Part shown: positions 11,201 through 24,175 of the stretch, piece after piece
Layout of the letters: every line of letters begins with the position of its first letter
Position numbering within the stretch: the first letter of the stretch is position 1
From: Rhizodiscina lignyota
Taxonomy: Eukaryota > Ascomycota > Dothideomycetes > Aulographales > Rhizodiscinaceae
Assembly (NCBI GenBank): GCA_010015805.1
Contig: ML978127.1
Span: forward strand, 1,798,001 to 1,862,000
Reading direction: 5' to 3'
Length of the DNA stretch: 64,000 nucleotides
Made by a program: the position numbers and the translations under genes
Notes under the pieces: generated by a model
Told to the model about the DNA's origin: nothing
Seen by the model: the letters and a program-made list of their open reading frames with translations, nothing else
Database searches by the model: none

Positions 11201-13602
11201 CGGCATGTGGCAAGAGACGATTCACCTCGGACCGACACCACACCTGGTAGGGGGTACGGCGAGGAACACTCGGAGCACGTAGGCACGAAGTTGCTGTCAT
11301 GCACATTAACAGACGATTCTGAAGAACGGCCCGTGATCTTGATGTACCTCGGGAGAAGGTCGACTATTGAACAACCGTCAAGGTCGAGGTAACCCGCTCG
11401 AACAGAGTTGACATGCATTGTGTCCATGCGATAACCTTCAATGTGTCAGTGGCACGGGATGCGCCTTGGTGGTTGAGGAAATTCACCTATTCCAAGCGGA
11501 TATGCACATTTTTTGCAGGAGACGGAGCGAATGCCAGAAACGTCTGCGTTTGTATTGTTCTTAAGATTCGTTACGTCCATTGTGTCTTTGCATCGATCGC
11601 ACTTGACGGTAATTGAAAGAGAGACAAGTTCGAGAAGCTCGATGCCGTGAAGCTCAAGGAAAGGAAAGGACATGAGGATGCCTCGCTCAGCAGTGGACGT
11701 GGCAGGTTGACTAGTAGACTCTTCTTGAATGTCTTCGTCCTCTGTTTCGTCACCAGAGTCGTAGGAGTATGAATCGTCTGAGTCGTCTGCATCTTCAGCA
11801 TCTACCACTGTCCATTCAGGTGGCCTTGGGATGGTGATGATATGACTCCGATCATCCTTTGTACTGCTCGCAGCGACTGGTTCTATCGTAATTGTCGCAG
11901 GAGCCACTGGGCTCTGGACCTCGGTCTGAGCCGTGGATGTGTCTTTTGCCATAGTATACATATTTTGGACAAGGTAATTGACGTGATTCATCAGCGTGTA
12001 CTGAGAGTTTTGCGAAACGCGAGAGGAGAATGATCGCTCGACATTACGAGCTTCCTCTCCCTCAACACCTACCACAGTAATGCCTGGAGGCTCTAGGTTG
12101 TAGAGTCTTGGGACATAGAGTTTTACTGTCTTGACGGATTGTAGAGAAACTGGAAGCTCCTCTCGCTTTCGTGCCTCGATGGGGACGGTGTAGACGTAGC
12201 CATCCGCAGACTTCTCAAAGCGTGGCAACCGGCCAAGTCTAGCTTCTAGCTGTCTTGTCTCAGCTTCCCTAATTTGTTCGGCGCTCGCTTTCTGTGCATC
12301 GCTGAAGCTCGGTGGAAGTGTTTCTGTAGCCCGTTGCGATACCTCACCGTGTGATCTGTTTTGGTCAGCAGGCAGTTCCGGTTCGGGCGATCTTGCGATT
12401 TGCTTGTTCAGATTAGCAACAAGTTTGATTGTCTCTGCTTTCGGCGCCGCCAGGAAGAACTCCAGCTGCTTATCCAGAAGGTTCAGCATTTGCAACAACG
12501 TGCTACGTGGATGCTCCGCGGTTATCTGATCAAAGCCTCGCTCGATGTTGATTTGATATCCGCGGTCCATGTCCTTGTTCTTGACCCGGATACTCGGGGT
12601 TCCTGCAGCAGGATATTCTTGGGGTACTGTAAGCACGCATTCAAGCGCGGACATTTCGAATGGAAAATCTGGGTCCGATGGCGTAAGACTGAATTTCAAT
12701 ATTGTCTTGCTCTCCAGGTCTTGCTCCTCGGCAGCAAATCTCCGGCGGACTTGACCAAGCTGGAATGCCCTAGGATTCTCAGCTTGTGCGAGTGGTACGG
12801 GCCGTTGGACCACTCGAGACGGATCGACAGGCTGAGCAGCATATTGGCGAGCCTGATTCTTTTGTTTAATTTGGGATTCCTCAGCTCCGGCAGGGCTGTC
12901 GTTGACGTGTGACGTCGGCGCGTCGACCTGTGGCTGAAGCGGCTGTGCAGAAGCACGTTCGGATTTCGCGACTCCAACGGCGCGCGTGTCATCATGAATG
13001 AACGGGCAATCAGCGCCTGCTCGACATCCTACAACATTACAAAACGGTAAATTAGAAGAGCAGTCGTGGCAGGAGAATAGGAGGATTGTTTGCCGCCCCG
13101 AATATCAAATGGGGGGTGCTGAATCACCCGCACGGGCCAGAGATGCAGCACAAGCAAGCAAATCAAAAGAAGAAGCGAAGAGGAACAATAAGCGTACAAC
13201 CCCGAACCCCGGCAGCTCGAGGAATCATCAGTAGAGAGTGCTTAGGGAGATCATGATCGTGCAGCAAACGTAAGACTTACCGTTGCGGCTGCCGTAGAAC
13301 CGACAGACCTGCTTTCGCTTTCGCGGCGAGGGGCGAGGGCGAGGATGAGGCGACGCTGCTGCTCGTGGCGCTGACGATGCGCTGGCTGCTGGCAGTGGTG
13401 CTGGTGATGTTACGGGCGCGCGTTGATGAGAGACAGGAGCGTGAGCAGATGACCCGAGTTCTGCAGCGGTTAAAGATGGGGACAGCGCATATGCTGGAGA
13501 GGGGCCAATACCGAGTCCAGGCGCCTGCTGTTGTTGCTCCTGGCTCTGCTTCCGGTCTGCTGAGGCGCCGCCGTCGTTGCCTGATGCGGCGCTTGCCTCC
13601 AT
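8202..13602 (-). CDS. CCCH + CHY zinc-finger protein with 13 exons
   Basis: An 835-residue protein rebuilt from 13 exons: 13281-13602, 11487-13028, 11348-11435, 11181-11293, 11041-11088, 10845-10876, 10587-10675, 10481-10516, 10343-10396, 9901-9908, 9677-9772, 8730-8762 and 8202-8248. The lengths sum to 2508 nt and all phases agree. The N-terminus is P/S/Q-rich. A CCCH finger (C-x8-C-x5-C-x3-H, CRFYGSRNG|CRAGADCPFIH) spans residues about 100-119 and is split by intron 1. An RWD-like region follows, then two C4 modules (CDRCKD...CKKCAY and CSECSS...CRECHRKM). The C-terminal CHY finger includes CSHYSKSYRWFRFSCC, YPCDRCHD, ICGFCSREQ and EDCGICRATLVGK, ending with a basic RKYKRR tail. CHY fingers bind zinc; this fungal family has no settled function, and RNA or ubiquitin roles are guesses. 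Introns range from 51 to 914 nt. An extra upstream exon (ORF 13470-13892, MAAWDESRS) is possible. Confidence 0.85.
8371..8646. repeat. imperfect inverted repeat, about 112-bp arms, inside the last CHY intron
   Basis: The left arm at 8371-8484 reads closely like the reverse complement of 8535-8646. Shared blocks include CACCACCT, CTATTCTCC, TCCAAAGCT, TCGACCAT and CATCATTG. By eye about three quarters of positions match, with a few single-base gaps and a loop of about 50 nt. It lies wholly inside the 481-nt intron 8249-8729, so the pre-mRNA could fold into a long hairpin between the splice sites. Confidence 0.75.
8944..9001. repeat. GC-capped hairpin in the 914-nt CHY intron
   Basis: CCCCGGA at the left end pairs with TCCGGGG at the right end, and a perfect alternating palindrome (GGCGCGCGCGCGCC) sits in the middle. 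The flanks between pair imperfectly. It lies in intron 8763-9676. It could be a stable RNA hairpin or simply a Z-DNA-prone GC run. Confidence 0.55.
9901..9908 (-). other. 8-nt microexon of the CHY gene
   Basis: On the minus strand the order is acceptor AAACAG, exon TGGCTTCT, donor GTACGT. The upstream exon ends in TG and the downstream exon begins GT. The microexon therefore completes Cys-Gly-Phe-Cys, with both zinc-ligand cysteine codons split across introns of 434 nt (9909-10342) and 128 nt (9773-9900). Without it the reading frame and the CHY finger are lost. Confidence 0.8.
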
Positions 13603-15396
13603 GTTGCTGTTGATAGAGGAAGATATTGGTCGACGGGCTGAGACGCGAGGGGCCAGTGGAGAGGCGTGGGCGAAGGCGGCCTCTCGGGTTGGAGCGTAGA
13701 TCTGGGGTAATGCTCTGGGCTTGGAAGTGGGCGGTAAGGAGAGTGCAGCGGGAGCGTTGCCGCCCGGTCAGCAGGTACGACAGGAAATGGTGATGCAGCA
13801 GCTTCACGTTTCCGACGGCCAGCTGTGCTGTGTCTTCTACTCGAGCGAGCTGGCCATGATGCTCGTGACCTTGACTCATCCCACGCCGCCATGATGACTC
13901 TGCCTCAGTCACTGTCACCTTGGCGATCTGCGAGCTTGCCGCCGAAACTGCTCACATCGCAAGAGTGTATGGAATGCGCCGACTGATCGTCTCATACATA
14001 CGGGCAAGGCAGAGCAGCTGCTACGCGAGATGCGCTGGGCAGATGATGGCAGATGATGTGATGGCCTTCTAGAAGCTCGAAGCTGCCCGATGCGGAAGGT
14101 CGAAGGTCGATACCGATGCGGCGCTATCAATATCGATATCGACACGTCCATCACCGTCTATCGCGACGCATACTCACGCCTGCCATCGGCCGCGCTGGGC
14201 GCTGACGACTGCTTCACTGGCGCTGTATCGTGGGCGTGGAGAGCCGTAACAAACACTTCCAAATCCTGTAAATTGCACAATCAGCACCAGCCACACTTGC
14301 TCGTTGCAGCCGCTGCAGTATTTTCGGCGTCCGGGATGGTGGAAGGGTCGGCCAAAAGCAGCACAGCTGTAGGAAACGTACGACCGCCGGAGCTCGCACA
14401 AGAGCTGGTGGCGTGGGCCGTGAACGTCAACTTGTTCATGCGGTGCATGCATGGCCAGCATGGAGAGTCCTGCTACCACTTGCATAAGCGCGGCCGTGTG
14501 GAGCGTCGACTTGTCCACGTTCATGATGAATCAGAAAGGCGGTCGGAACGCAGTTGGCTCTCCATGTGCCGTCCACGAGCAAGTTTCGTGCTTGTTGAAT
14601 ATATGTTGGGAGAGGCTCGATCTGGCCTACCCACACTATTTGATGAGATGTGGAGACAGCCTTGCGCGCGCCGGCAGGGCAGTGCAAGTGACTGTCAGAT
14701 GTCAAACGGTCGAAGTTCGGCACGACTGCAAATAATTGTGGGCTGAAAGGCGGCTCTCCCTGTTGATCTCGAACGGGAGATGTACAAGTTGCACGCAGTC
14801 ACAAAGGAACAATGAGGCACAGTGTAGTCAATGCAATTTGCTTTTCCATTAAAATCAAAGGTATCGAGCTGCTGGTGACGATTTTTGACGTTCACCTTAC
14901 CGCTAGTTGTAGACAATGCCGAGAGATCCGCCATTGCAAGAGAGCAAATCGGCGGTCGTGGCTCCACCCAAAAAGCCCCATAATGGTACAGCGGTGTGGG
15001 TGTTATGGTACAGAGCGCAACTTGCTGACTGCTTCGTGCAAATTTTGCAACGAAGTGGATATCCGGCTCGATGCTGAACGCAACCCGAGAGACGTAATCC
15101 GTCAAATGCAAATTTCCCTCCGTGCTTCGCCAGTGGCGACATGAGGGGTAATCGTGAGAAAGTCATTAACTCATGCCGTAAAAAAACAAAATGGTATCTT
15201 TGTAAAGGAAGTACCCGTGAATCAGAGGCATTGGACCGCCAAAATGCCTTGGGATGCTGTAGCCGAGGCGAAGCTCGGAACAGTGCTTTCGCTTTCGCAA
15301 TACGCCGTTGCGCTGTGCTGTGAATCAAATGACAATGCCGCCCGAAGAAGGAAGAAGTGGTCATTAGCTGTATGATGGTCGGCCGTGAGGTCCGTA
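13603..15396. other. upstream region of the CHY gene, running to the DUF1752 gene 3' end
   Basis: About 1.8 kb with no frame of family character on either strand. Bases 13603-13918 may hold an additional 5' exon of the CHY gene. Short overlapping ORFs at 14090-14746 and 14695-15403 look like chance frames. Confidence 0.4.
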
Positions 15397-17204
15397 CTAC
15401 CACCCTTTGGTGTGGTACTCTAGAAGTCCGTTATCGAAATGATTAAGTGAGGTTGCTTTGTGGTCGTCGTGGTCGCGGATGGGTGGCAGACGTCCTGAGT
15501 AGTTGGAGAGGTTTTCGTTTGGATAGTGCTTGAGGTTCTTGACGTCGTTGGAGGTATGGCGGCGCTTCAGGTGAGCAGAAGCGGTCGAGTTCTTCTGCTG
15601 TCGCTCCCAGAGCAGGTGCTTGCGGAGAGACTCGGTCATCTCAGAGGAGAGCATGTTGCGACGAGTCGTCTTGGGAGACATGGGCATGATTGGAATGCCG
15701 GTGTTCGAGGTTGTCACGATGATCGGTTTTGAGCGCAGTGCGTTGGCTTGACCTGGCATCTCAAGCTCCGCACCCTCCCTCGGGGAAGCAGCAAGCGAGG
15801 GACCGTTGGGAGTCGAAGTTCGCGAACGTCGGATTGCAGGAGTAGAGCGAGAAGCCAGATTCTGCAGGGCAGCTGCTCGGTCTGGCTCGTGAATCGCTTG
15901 AGTGAGGAGGGAACGTCGTGAAGTGAGGTGGGCCTGCGAATCGAGACGTCTGAACATTTCGTTCTCGTTCATGCTCGATGTTCCACTGTTCTCGTCCTCA
16001 TCTTCCCAGTCCACATCGTCGTCGTCCTCGATTGCGCTCTCCGACTCCTCCTCTTCCGAGTCACTCTCAAACACTTCTTCGCTCTCGTACGCCCTGGTGC
16101 TCACCTCCTCTTTGAACGAGGTTGTCTTCGAGGAGCCGTTGGAAGAGGTCTTCTTCAACGAGTTGGTCAGGTTGCTGCTCTTTCCAAATCGCGTCTCCAG
16201 TGAACTCTCATCGCCCTCGCCTGACGATCCACCGAGCGTGAATGTCGCAGTCTTGCGTTTGGATGCATCGGGCCTCGAGAAGACTTGCTTCATGGATGGA
16301 GATGTCTTGAGAATCGGGGTGGGTGTTGGAGCAAGATTCGAGGAAGAGCGGATAGAAGATGAGATGCGACCGAGTGAAAAGCCACGGACAATGCTGTGCG
16401 AGCTCAGCTCGGTCGACGTGCTCGCGTCGGAATCCATTGGCGGACTCATGCCTGAGGAGAAATCGCTTGCCGTGGTTGTGGTGGTCGCGACCGTAGAAGT
16501 TGAAGATTCGGGCACCATGGCGGGCGGAGGAGACGAAGGGCGAGGTGTGGTGTCCTCGCCACGCTGGCGGTTGGGCGAGGAGGTTGGGGAGGCTGTCAGG
16601 TGGTGAATATGCTGCGGCGTGAGTGTTCGGGGTAGCGGCGGGAGCTTCTCCAGCGACTTGTTTTCCTTTATTGATACGACAATCTTTTCGAGGTCAATGG
16701 GAGTAATGTGCTTCTCCTTGCCCTTATTGTGGCTCTCTTCCGCGTCTTGCCGTCGCAGCTCAGGCCGCGCGGGAGTTGGGTCTGAGTGTTGGCAGACGCT
16801 GCGGGTCGCGCCTTCTCTGTGTGAAGCGGCGGATGAGGCGTCCGACTCCAGGCTCGACGACAGCTCTGGAATGGCCGTCGGCGAGTCTGGAGAGTTAAAT
16901 GTTCGCGGGCGACGAGAGAAGTTCCAGCGCGGTGGCGTGCACGGCTGGCCAGATGATGCGCAGCAGAAAGTCTCCCGGTTCCAGAGGCGCCAGCTCAGAT
17001 TCTCTAATCGTCTGCCGTCCTCCATCGTCTCTGCGCATTTCGAGAACACTGTCACCACGTCAGTCAGCTGAGTTGGCACACCGATGCCAGCGCGTCACAC
17101 GTACCGGACCAAAGGCCAAACAGATTTTCTACGTTCTGAGTGTCGATGGTGTGCATGGAGTCGAACTCCACCTTCATAATGGGCTTGCCAGAGCGGATCG
17201 GCAT
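15397..17204 (-). CDS. AreA-type GATA-like (DUF1752) / DUF3295 regulatory protein
   Basis: Two exons, 17105-17204 and 15397-17048, with a 56-nt intron, giving 583 residues. The N-terminal 60 residues form the conserved DUF1752 block (NVENLFGLWS, CAETMEDGRRLENLSWRLW), which is shared with the N-terminus of AreA-type nitrogen regulators and with yeast Mks1-like proteins. The DNA-binding GATA zinc finger is absent. The rest is low complexity: serine-rich tracts, a strongly acidic patch (DDDDVDWEDEDE), and C-terminal motifs RRNMLSSEMTESL and LLWERQQK that fit the DUF3295 region. The ATG at 17204 begins MPIRSGKPIMKVEFDSM and is chosen because the longer exon alone has only a GTG. Likely a nuclear or cytosolic regulator of nitrogen/TOR signalling, inferred from the family only. 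Confidence 0.8.
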
Positions 17205-17574
17205 TTTGAGCACGTCGCGCTCGAACAAAGCGAGCGCAGCACCTTGTCAGGCACTCCTTGGAGGGGCGGTGTGGATTTAACGGTTCTGGAAATATGGGAA
17301 AACGGCCGTTTTCGTCGTTGGGCGACGGTGCAACTCGCACGGCTGGTGCTGGTGATGATTGCGTCAAAGATCGGCAAATACCTCGCACGCGCCTTCACAC
17401 TGGACGAAGCGGACGGCGTATCTCGGTACCTGGGCACGGAACGGCGACGACGGCATGCCCACGCGATTAGAGCTTCGGGTGTCCGGTCGTGGTGGTGGCA
17501 GACGGGCTGCGAGTTGGAGGGTAGCAGGCGTGCCTTTGTCTGGCAGCGGATAATGGGCACAGGCGGTATGTATA

Positions 17575-17596
17575 TGGATGGATGGATGGATGGATG
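17575..17596. repeat. (TGGA)n microsatellite
   Basis: Five and a half copies of a TGGA tetranucleotide in the GC-rich upstream region of the DUF1752 gene. Likely polymorphic between strains. Confidence 0.9.
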
Positions 17597-20500
17597 TACG
17601 GGGAGCAACACCACGCTGCAACTGGCAAGAGTCGGGCTGCGGGCAGGATATGTACCAAATGCTACCACATGTCCGGATCCAAAATCGCGGCGGCGCCCCC
17701 ATTCTACGCTCAAGCCAGGACTCCCTCGCAGGCGCAGGGCATGGGTGACGCAGGTTTATTTTTCCCCGGCTTCATTGGGCGCAGCCCTGCCAGTGTGTCC
17801 TTCTTCCGCACCTCGTCCTTCCACCGCACCCCGCGTGTCACACGGCCGACACATCACCTGGCGCGAGGGAAAAAGCACCTCTCGACTCCCTCCAGTGACC
17901 CAATCTCAGACGCCCGCCTGGCCTAGAAGGTACCTCCGTTCTCCTTGTCTCCCTCTCCCAGTCACATCCTGTCGCTTCGCCGCATCTGCTTGGCTGGCAC
18001 CGCATCTAATTGATCCTGATCCCGCCGCTTCCCCGGCAATGGGCGCCGTTTGGCCTAGCCATCAGACACGCGCCCCTGAGCACCCAGCAAACGCGCCAAA
18101 GGCACGACTCAGACGGAGCGTCGGGATGCTGATGAGGCGCAGACAGCAGCCCGATGTGACCGCGGCCAGAAAAACGAGTGGGCTGGGGGGTTTGCGCGCG
18201 ACGGTCTGGGCGTGGGCGTGGGGATCACGGGGCTCCAAGCCAGTAGCCAGGAGATTCAAGCTTCGTCACACCAAGCAAAGAAGGTTCCTCCTTCCACTGC
18301 TCCCCGGCGGAAGCGTTGCGCGACTGACTCGCCCGCTGTCGGGAGTTTTAGGATGTTCCTTGGGCAACACCAATTCGTCAGGTACCTCTCCAGTCCTGGA
18401 AATACGAATGCTCCTCTCACAACGCGAAAAGCCAATACATCAGCAGTGCTACAGAGTATTTTCAGCTGTCCATCTGGGCATGCAGAGGTCCGAAGGCCTT
18501 TCTCATTCTTTGGTCATCTGCCTCCCCCGAATGCGGCAAACTGGCCCGTCAGCGTGCAATGGCTGGTTGGAGGTAACTTACCGTTTGTTACCGTTGGTCA
18601 GCGCCGTTCTGAAAACAGCCGCGTGGCATGAGGATCTGGCAGGCGGCACGCCGCTACGAGACAGCCGATCGACTGTGGCGCATGGAACGGAGCAAAGGCC
18701 GCCTAGCTGATCAGGGAATGTCACGGAATTAAGACCCATTCCGCGGGTCACGAGTCAGGAAAGGTACGTACCAGACCCTCGTAGACCCTCGTTTATTGAT
18801 CCTCAGCCTCGCCATGAGTGAAGCCGTGCATTAAGAGTTATGATTTTCATGCACAGAGCACGTCTCATACGATCAATGTGTCTGGCCATTCTCCAGCTGC
18901 AATTGTATCCCGCGAAACTATTGCATTGTATCTGTGCTCCCCCGGCTTTGACCCTCATTTTGGCAGGTTTATTGCTCGTACCGTTTCGTCTACTTCATCG
19001 GATGAACTCCGCTGACAAGCATCCGCTGCTGGCAAAACGGTGGCAGAGAAGCTTATTGCACCAATCAAGCAAAATGTTCATCCCTTTGCGCCTTATTTTT
19101 CCATCTTTTACATACTGACCACGCGGACCTCGACGCTCGCTCGTCTGGCTATAGAGGCATGACTCAGATCTGGAAGGCCGTCCATCAGGATCTCCAGATA
19201 TGCGGAGAAGCTTGCGGGGTTGATGAGACAAATCCTCCAACTCAATGCGGTGCTCGGGAGAACATTGAACTCAGAATACGCGCGAAATCGCGCTCGTGAT
19301 TTCCACAACGACTCATGGACGATCAGTGCCCATTCGGCCTGATCGAGTGGAGGAGAGCTTCCGCCGTCGGTCAACCGTCGACCAATGCTACGCATCGCCA
19401 GCCTTTGAAACTCGTCAGGTGCAAGCAGCCACCTGCATTCGGCTTATGCAATGCGCACTGGCTGGAATATTTCACAAATATATGATAATATCACGCAGCC
19501 TGCCAATCTCTGGCAGAATGAAGTGCGCTTAGCACTCAGCAAGGACATCGTCCTCGTGGCAGCGCTCCGTGCACCATGCCTATTTGCTTGCCGAGGTGGA
19601 GTACCCGGAACCCCCCTTGGATGGCAGATGACCTGCAACCTCAACTTCACGCCGTTTACACAGACGCCTCGGAGTCAGCTCCCAGCGTAATTCTCCTATC
19701 GAGACCTTTGCCGCATCCCGCGCGAGATCTTCTTTGCCGCTGCTCGCTGGCTTCTTCCAGGTCCCTTAAGTAGGCGAATTGCCAACGCAGATGCATTGTT
19801 CAAATGCTCAGCCTTGCTGCAACCTTGTGACCGCCTCGTAAACGGCAGCATGTATCTGTCTAGAAACAACTACTCCGCAGGTACCCACAAATGTGTGCGA
19901 GACCCTCGAAAGTTTAAGTACCCACAAGGTCTCGATTAACCGGCGACAGCGCCCCTGAAAGGAACTGGATTCGACCCCAGTCTGCATGCTGACATCGAAT
20001 GCTCACGCGGACGGATGCCTTCGACGCAGGCGAATTTGCATGCGGCGATCTCGGTCCAATCCAGCGCTGCGGGCCGTTGATCGGTTCCAGAACCGAGGCG
20101 ACTTGTATTTATCCGGCATACCGCTCGTCGACCTGCTTGATCGACTGCAAGAGATGGGGAAATGGAAATCGCCTGCATAGAACTCAGGATGATCTCCTTT
20201 GTGGCCTTATAGGCCTTGTGGCCCTCAGGATAGATGTTGCGGGTCTGCGACCAGATCAGGAGGCCCACAAATACTATGCACTGATATCGACCACTTCTGC
20301 TCGCAACAGCAACTCTTAACATGTGTCTCCGAAACCGCACCGCTTAACCGCGCTCTTAAGAGCATCCCGTGTTTCTCACACGGGGTGGCATCGCTCTCGT
20401 GAGCACTCTCGTGAGTCGTGGTGCTGACTGTTAACCCTATACCCGGTGAAATTCTCCGGTTACCACGGTACTGACTACAAAGGTGTGCGAACCGCGGACC

Positions 20501-22742
20501 TGGGACCTCCAGTTTTCGTCCCAAGCTACCTAGTGTACGTGTCTCGTGGGGCGTTTCTGGGGTCGAATGTCGTGAGGCTGCGCAAATAGCCATTGTGCGC
20601 GCTCGGCAGTTACACGTTGATTACCTTCTCACTCAGCGGTACCCCTCAGGCAGCCTTCAGATCTGTCGTCCTGCTGGATCGCCTTGTCAGCGCGTCTCTC
20701 CCCGCTTCTCCACAGTCCTGTGACAGGTACCACAGGAACAGGCTGCACAGCAAGTTTAGGTACGAGTTGCGAAAGCTGAGGAGCCGCTGATGGGGCTGAA
20801 GGGGGCCGCTTCCTGCACAAGTCACACAGGACTCGGACTTTCTTCGTCTATCAATAGCCGTGTAACAATAAGCACACCGAGGATTCAATACATGCTGTAT
20901 CGTACTGATATCGCAGTGGAACACTGCCATGAGTCGTCTCTGCAGTGCGGCATCCGGCTACCTTCATCAGACTCGGCGGTGGCTTTCATGGCGAAAACGC
21001 AGGGCAAACCCACCCAGCCTGAGGCGCTAAGGCAACAAAGCCTGGCTGCAGCGATCCGCGACCCGACGCTTTGGGCCGGGACACCAGCAATCTGGATTTG
21101 GCCTAGTACCCGCGCCTCTCCTGCATGGAGCGTCGGTCCCATTCTGTACTTCTCTACATGAAGAACCAACATCCAACCTCGCTCCTCCAACGACATATCG
21201 CCATGCCTCAAGCAGTTGCTTTTGCTTTGTCCGCAGGCGCTTGGACAGGACGGTGACATCGACATGTAGCGTCACCGATTATGCACTCTCGTCTAGTCTC
21301 GAGCGGCAGCGCTCGGAGCAGTCTCAAATGCGGAACTCGAATCCGCAGCCGAACGACTCGCCCACGACGTCGTCGGCCCTTTATCCTGACTCTTTGCCGA
21401 GCGCTACCGCCTTCTAGCGCTTCCAGGTTGCGGCCCAACCCCAACTGCCGCACCTCCACATGGAAGCAGCCCGCCGTGCGCCATTCCTTTTCATCTCGCG
21501 CTGCTAGCCTGCGTTATCCCTTTCGAACAATCGCGAGATTGGACTTGCAACAGCTTCGACGCCACCAAACTGCACCAAACCCTACCCACCCCGTGAACGA
21601 ACAGGCGGAGCAGCCCCCGCCCGACTCGCGTATGGTTGACTCGCGGTGGCTGGCGGGGGGAACGCGGGTTCGAGGGCCGGCCCTTGGAATTGGGTTTTAG
21701 ACCTCCCACCACCCGTTCCGCTTTGATGCAATTTGTTTCCACGAGGGGGGTGTAGGTGAGCTGGGATGGTATCTCCGTGCTTCTACCGGGATTGTCTCCG
21801 AGACACCGCACTCTTTTGACGATGCTCACGACTGTCGTGGACGATTGATTGGACTGCTGACCTCCCGCTTCTTGAGACTTCGAAAGTGGAGGGGTGGTTG
21901 TCTTTGCTTTTGCTTCGGCCGCGCGGGAAACTCCAACTACAGACAAAGTGGGTACGTACATATTCCAGCATCCAGTGTTCCGGTTCCCCGGGCCAACCTA
22001 AAATGAGGTATTTGGATTCCTTTGCTTGTTCAGGGGCCTGCATGCCCCGAAATTTCGCATGTGCATGGCTCTCTTGTCGTTTTGGGCAGACTGTTGTCGT
22101 TGCATCATTCCCGGCGATCCGTGTTGTGGAGAAGGACCATTTCCAAGTTCGAGTTTGCTGGGTCTGAATCATCACCGATTCAGGGGGAAGCATGCGTCCA
22201 ACACCACGGTCCGCTCCCCCAACTAACGCTCCTTTTCGCACGGTTAACCCAATATCCTGATTCGGGCGCGGTTCCTGCAGTAACTTCGGTTGTTTGGTAA
22301 GTGGGACCTGCGTCGCCTGCAAGATCCTGACCTTCGCTTGAGATCCTCGGGTTTTGGTAGGCGACGTCGCCATCATAAACGCACGAGCTGTCCGTGCTGT
22401 ATTCCATCATCAAACTGCTACCTCGAAGAGGCGAACGTCATGTCTTCTACCCTTGACGTCAGCGTAAGTATTCGGACCGCGAGGTGCAGGCTTCATCCGT
22501 CCACAACCGCTCCATACGACCTTAGGACTTCTGAGGTTTGATCATCTTTCATATTCCTTCACAAAAGCAGAAACATGTCTCGACTGCTGTCGAGAAGCTC
22601 TTTTCGTACACATCTCATGATCATTCCACTTTCGCGGTCGTACAATATGCTCTTTGCCTCAGAACATGAAGTCATCCTCCACTCATTTTAATATCGAACG
22701 TATCGTAAGCAGAAACATCCATTAAGCGCAACGAGAAGTATG

Positions 22743-23011
22743 TTAAACATCTCTCTACGATAATTGTTTACCAGTCTGCTACACTATTTGGATTCTGTTC
22801 GTTGCTCGTCATGCTCGATGGTGTGGCCAGAACGAGAAGCCTACGTTCAAGGCAGATCAGGATCATCAGGTAGATGTCTTAAGTTTATACAGTCTCTGTC
22901 AAGAGGATGTTACGTTTATTGTCGAAGGGACTGCACTCGGTCCGATTAATTCTGATCTCAGACGTCTTATATCCCGTGGAGATATTCTATTACGGAAGAG
23001 GGAAGAGTGAG
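22743..23011 (+). other. possible exon or gene relic, ATG-less open frame
   Basis: An open frame of about 88 codons between stops, without an initiating ATG. Its C-terminal half has protein-like composition (CQEDVTFIVEGTAL, DLRRLISRGDILL). The first of these faintly recalls the start of BTB domains, but no further domain follows. Neighbouring sequence is AT-rich and interrupted. It could be a decayed gene, an internal exon, or chance. Confidence 0.2.
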
Positions 23012-24175
23012 AAAAATGGAGCTCAGCGAGTGAGATACAGTAAACCGGCCAAGTTTGTCCCGACTTCCACTTCTCATTGAACTCAAAGTGAGCAACCCAT
23101 TTACTCTGCGAAGAAGCTAGTCTCCGGCTAGCGAACGGTCTTCTACAGCGCCACTATTGCACAGTTGCCTTCACTACTTCTCAGAAGCTTCCGCATGTTG
23201 GTGAGTTTACATTTGAGGTTATCAAGAAGTAGCTTACAAGCGTACCTAGAAGATTTATTTATTATTATCGAGGAAAAGATGCATCAATGCGGACCACATT
23301 GCTGACGAAAAACTAGCTCCGTATAACACATCACGGAACAGTATCGAGGCATGACGAGCTCCTTTGCGATTAATCTGGAATTATCGATACTGGATATCAA
23401 AACTCTCAATCAAAGCGCGTCATCGCAGGCTTGAAAATCCCTATCTTTTAACAGTAGATTTCTGAGACTTAGAATATGCGGCAGAACGAGAATTAATATG
23501 ACCTCATCAAATCGTCACTGCAAATGGCAAGAGTACTAAGATATGAAGTGGTCTAGAAGATTACAGTGCGCACTTACTGTTGTCGAGATCTCCAAATTGA
23601 ACATGAGCTTCTCTCATTGATCTGTTTCCGGGATATTTCATTGTGTCAATGGTATGTACGATCCTTCTCGTCCGAGAAGTTGAAGTGGAATTAGTACATG
23701 TTCTTTGACGCTGTAGGTTCATGCTCCGCTGGTCAACTGTACTCAATTCGATCTGCAAATACCTAAGCAATTAGTTAGCCTCAAACAATAGCCAAATATT
23801 TCCTATGCAGGCACTGTATGAATTATCGATGGTGAGCATTCCGCCCTGCCGTCGGAAGAACGTCGGGTGGTGCACTTCCGGCGATATGCGTGCGTTAACA
23901 AACCAATCGCGCACCGCACAACTCAGCACCGCTTTACAATCCCACTCGACTTTCAATTGCACCATGTCGACCGCACAGCGGCATACAGGCGTGCGATCAA
24001 TCATACAAACCATCTCACACCCTCCCGCCGCGCATGCATAGCCACCTCCGACCTCCTCTCCGCCGTCCAGCGGGGGCCTGCAAACGAACAGCGTAGGAGA
24101 GGTACCTTACTGATCCACCTGCTTGTCAGAGCCCAAGCCACCGCTGCCGCACGCCTGAACAAGTAAGAATAAGCC

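Larger units (their letters stand above)
17205..24175. other. about 7 kb gene-poor stretch
   Basis: 17.2-18.7 kb is GC-rich and probably contains the promoter of the DUF1752 gene. About 22.5-23.8 kb is AT-rich and ends in the TCO89 leader. I found no frame with family character, no RNA gene and no clear mobile element. Many short ORFs overlap on both strands, as chance frames do. Possible contents are a long non-coding RNA, a decayed gene, or a heavily spliced gene with short exons like the CHY gene. Confidence 0.4.

Noticed and set aside
13277-13918. 213-codon minus-strand frame over the CHY first exon
   Set aside because: Out of frame with the CCCH finger and without protein-like composition.
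16899-18710. 603-codon open frame on the plus strand, overlapping the DUF1752 gene 5' end
   Set aside because: GC-rich antisense frame with low-complexity R/P/S composition and no domain. The opposite strand carries a clear spliced gene in its first part.
19960-20000. T-arm-like stem (CTGGATTCGACCCCAG) suggestive of a tRNA
   Set aside because: No matching acceptor stem, D arm or anticodon arm at the right distance on either strand.
21325-21360. another T-arm-like hairpin (TGCGGA/TCCGCA)
   Set aside because: No partner acceptor sequence upstream; not a tRNA.
22575-22691. 38-codon ORF with an Arg/Ser-rich, presequence-like start
   Set aside because: Too short, no promoter or splice support, lies in AT-rich non-coding DNA.
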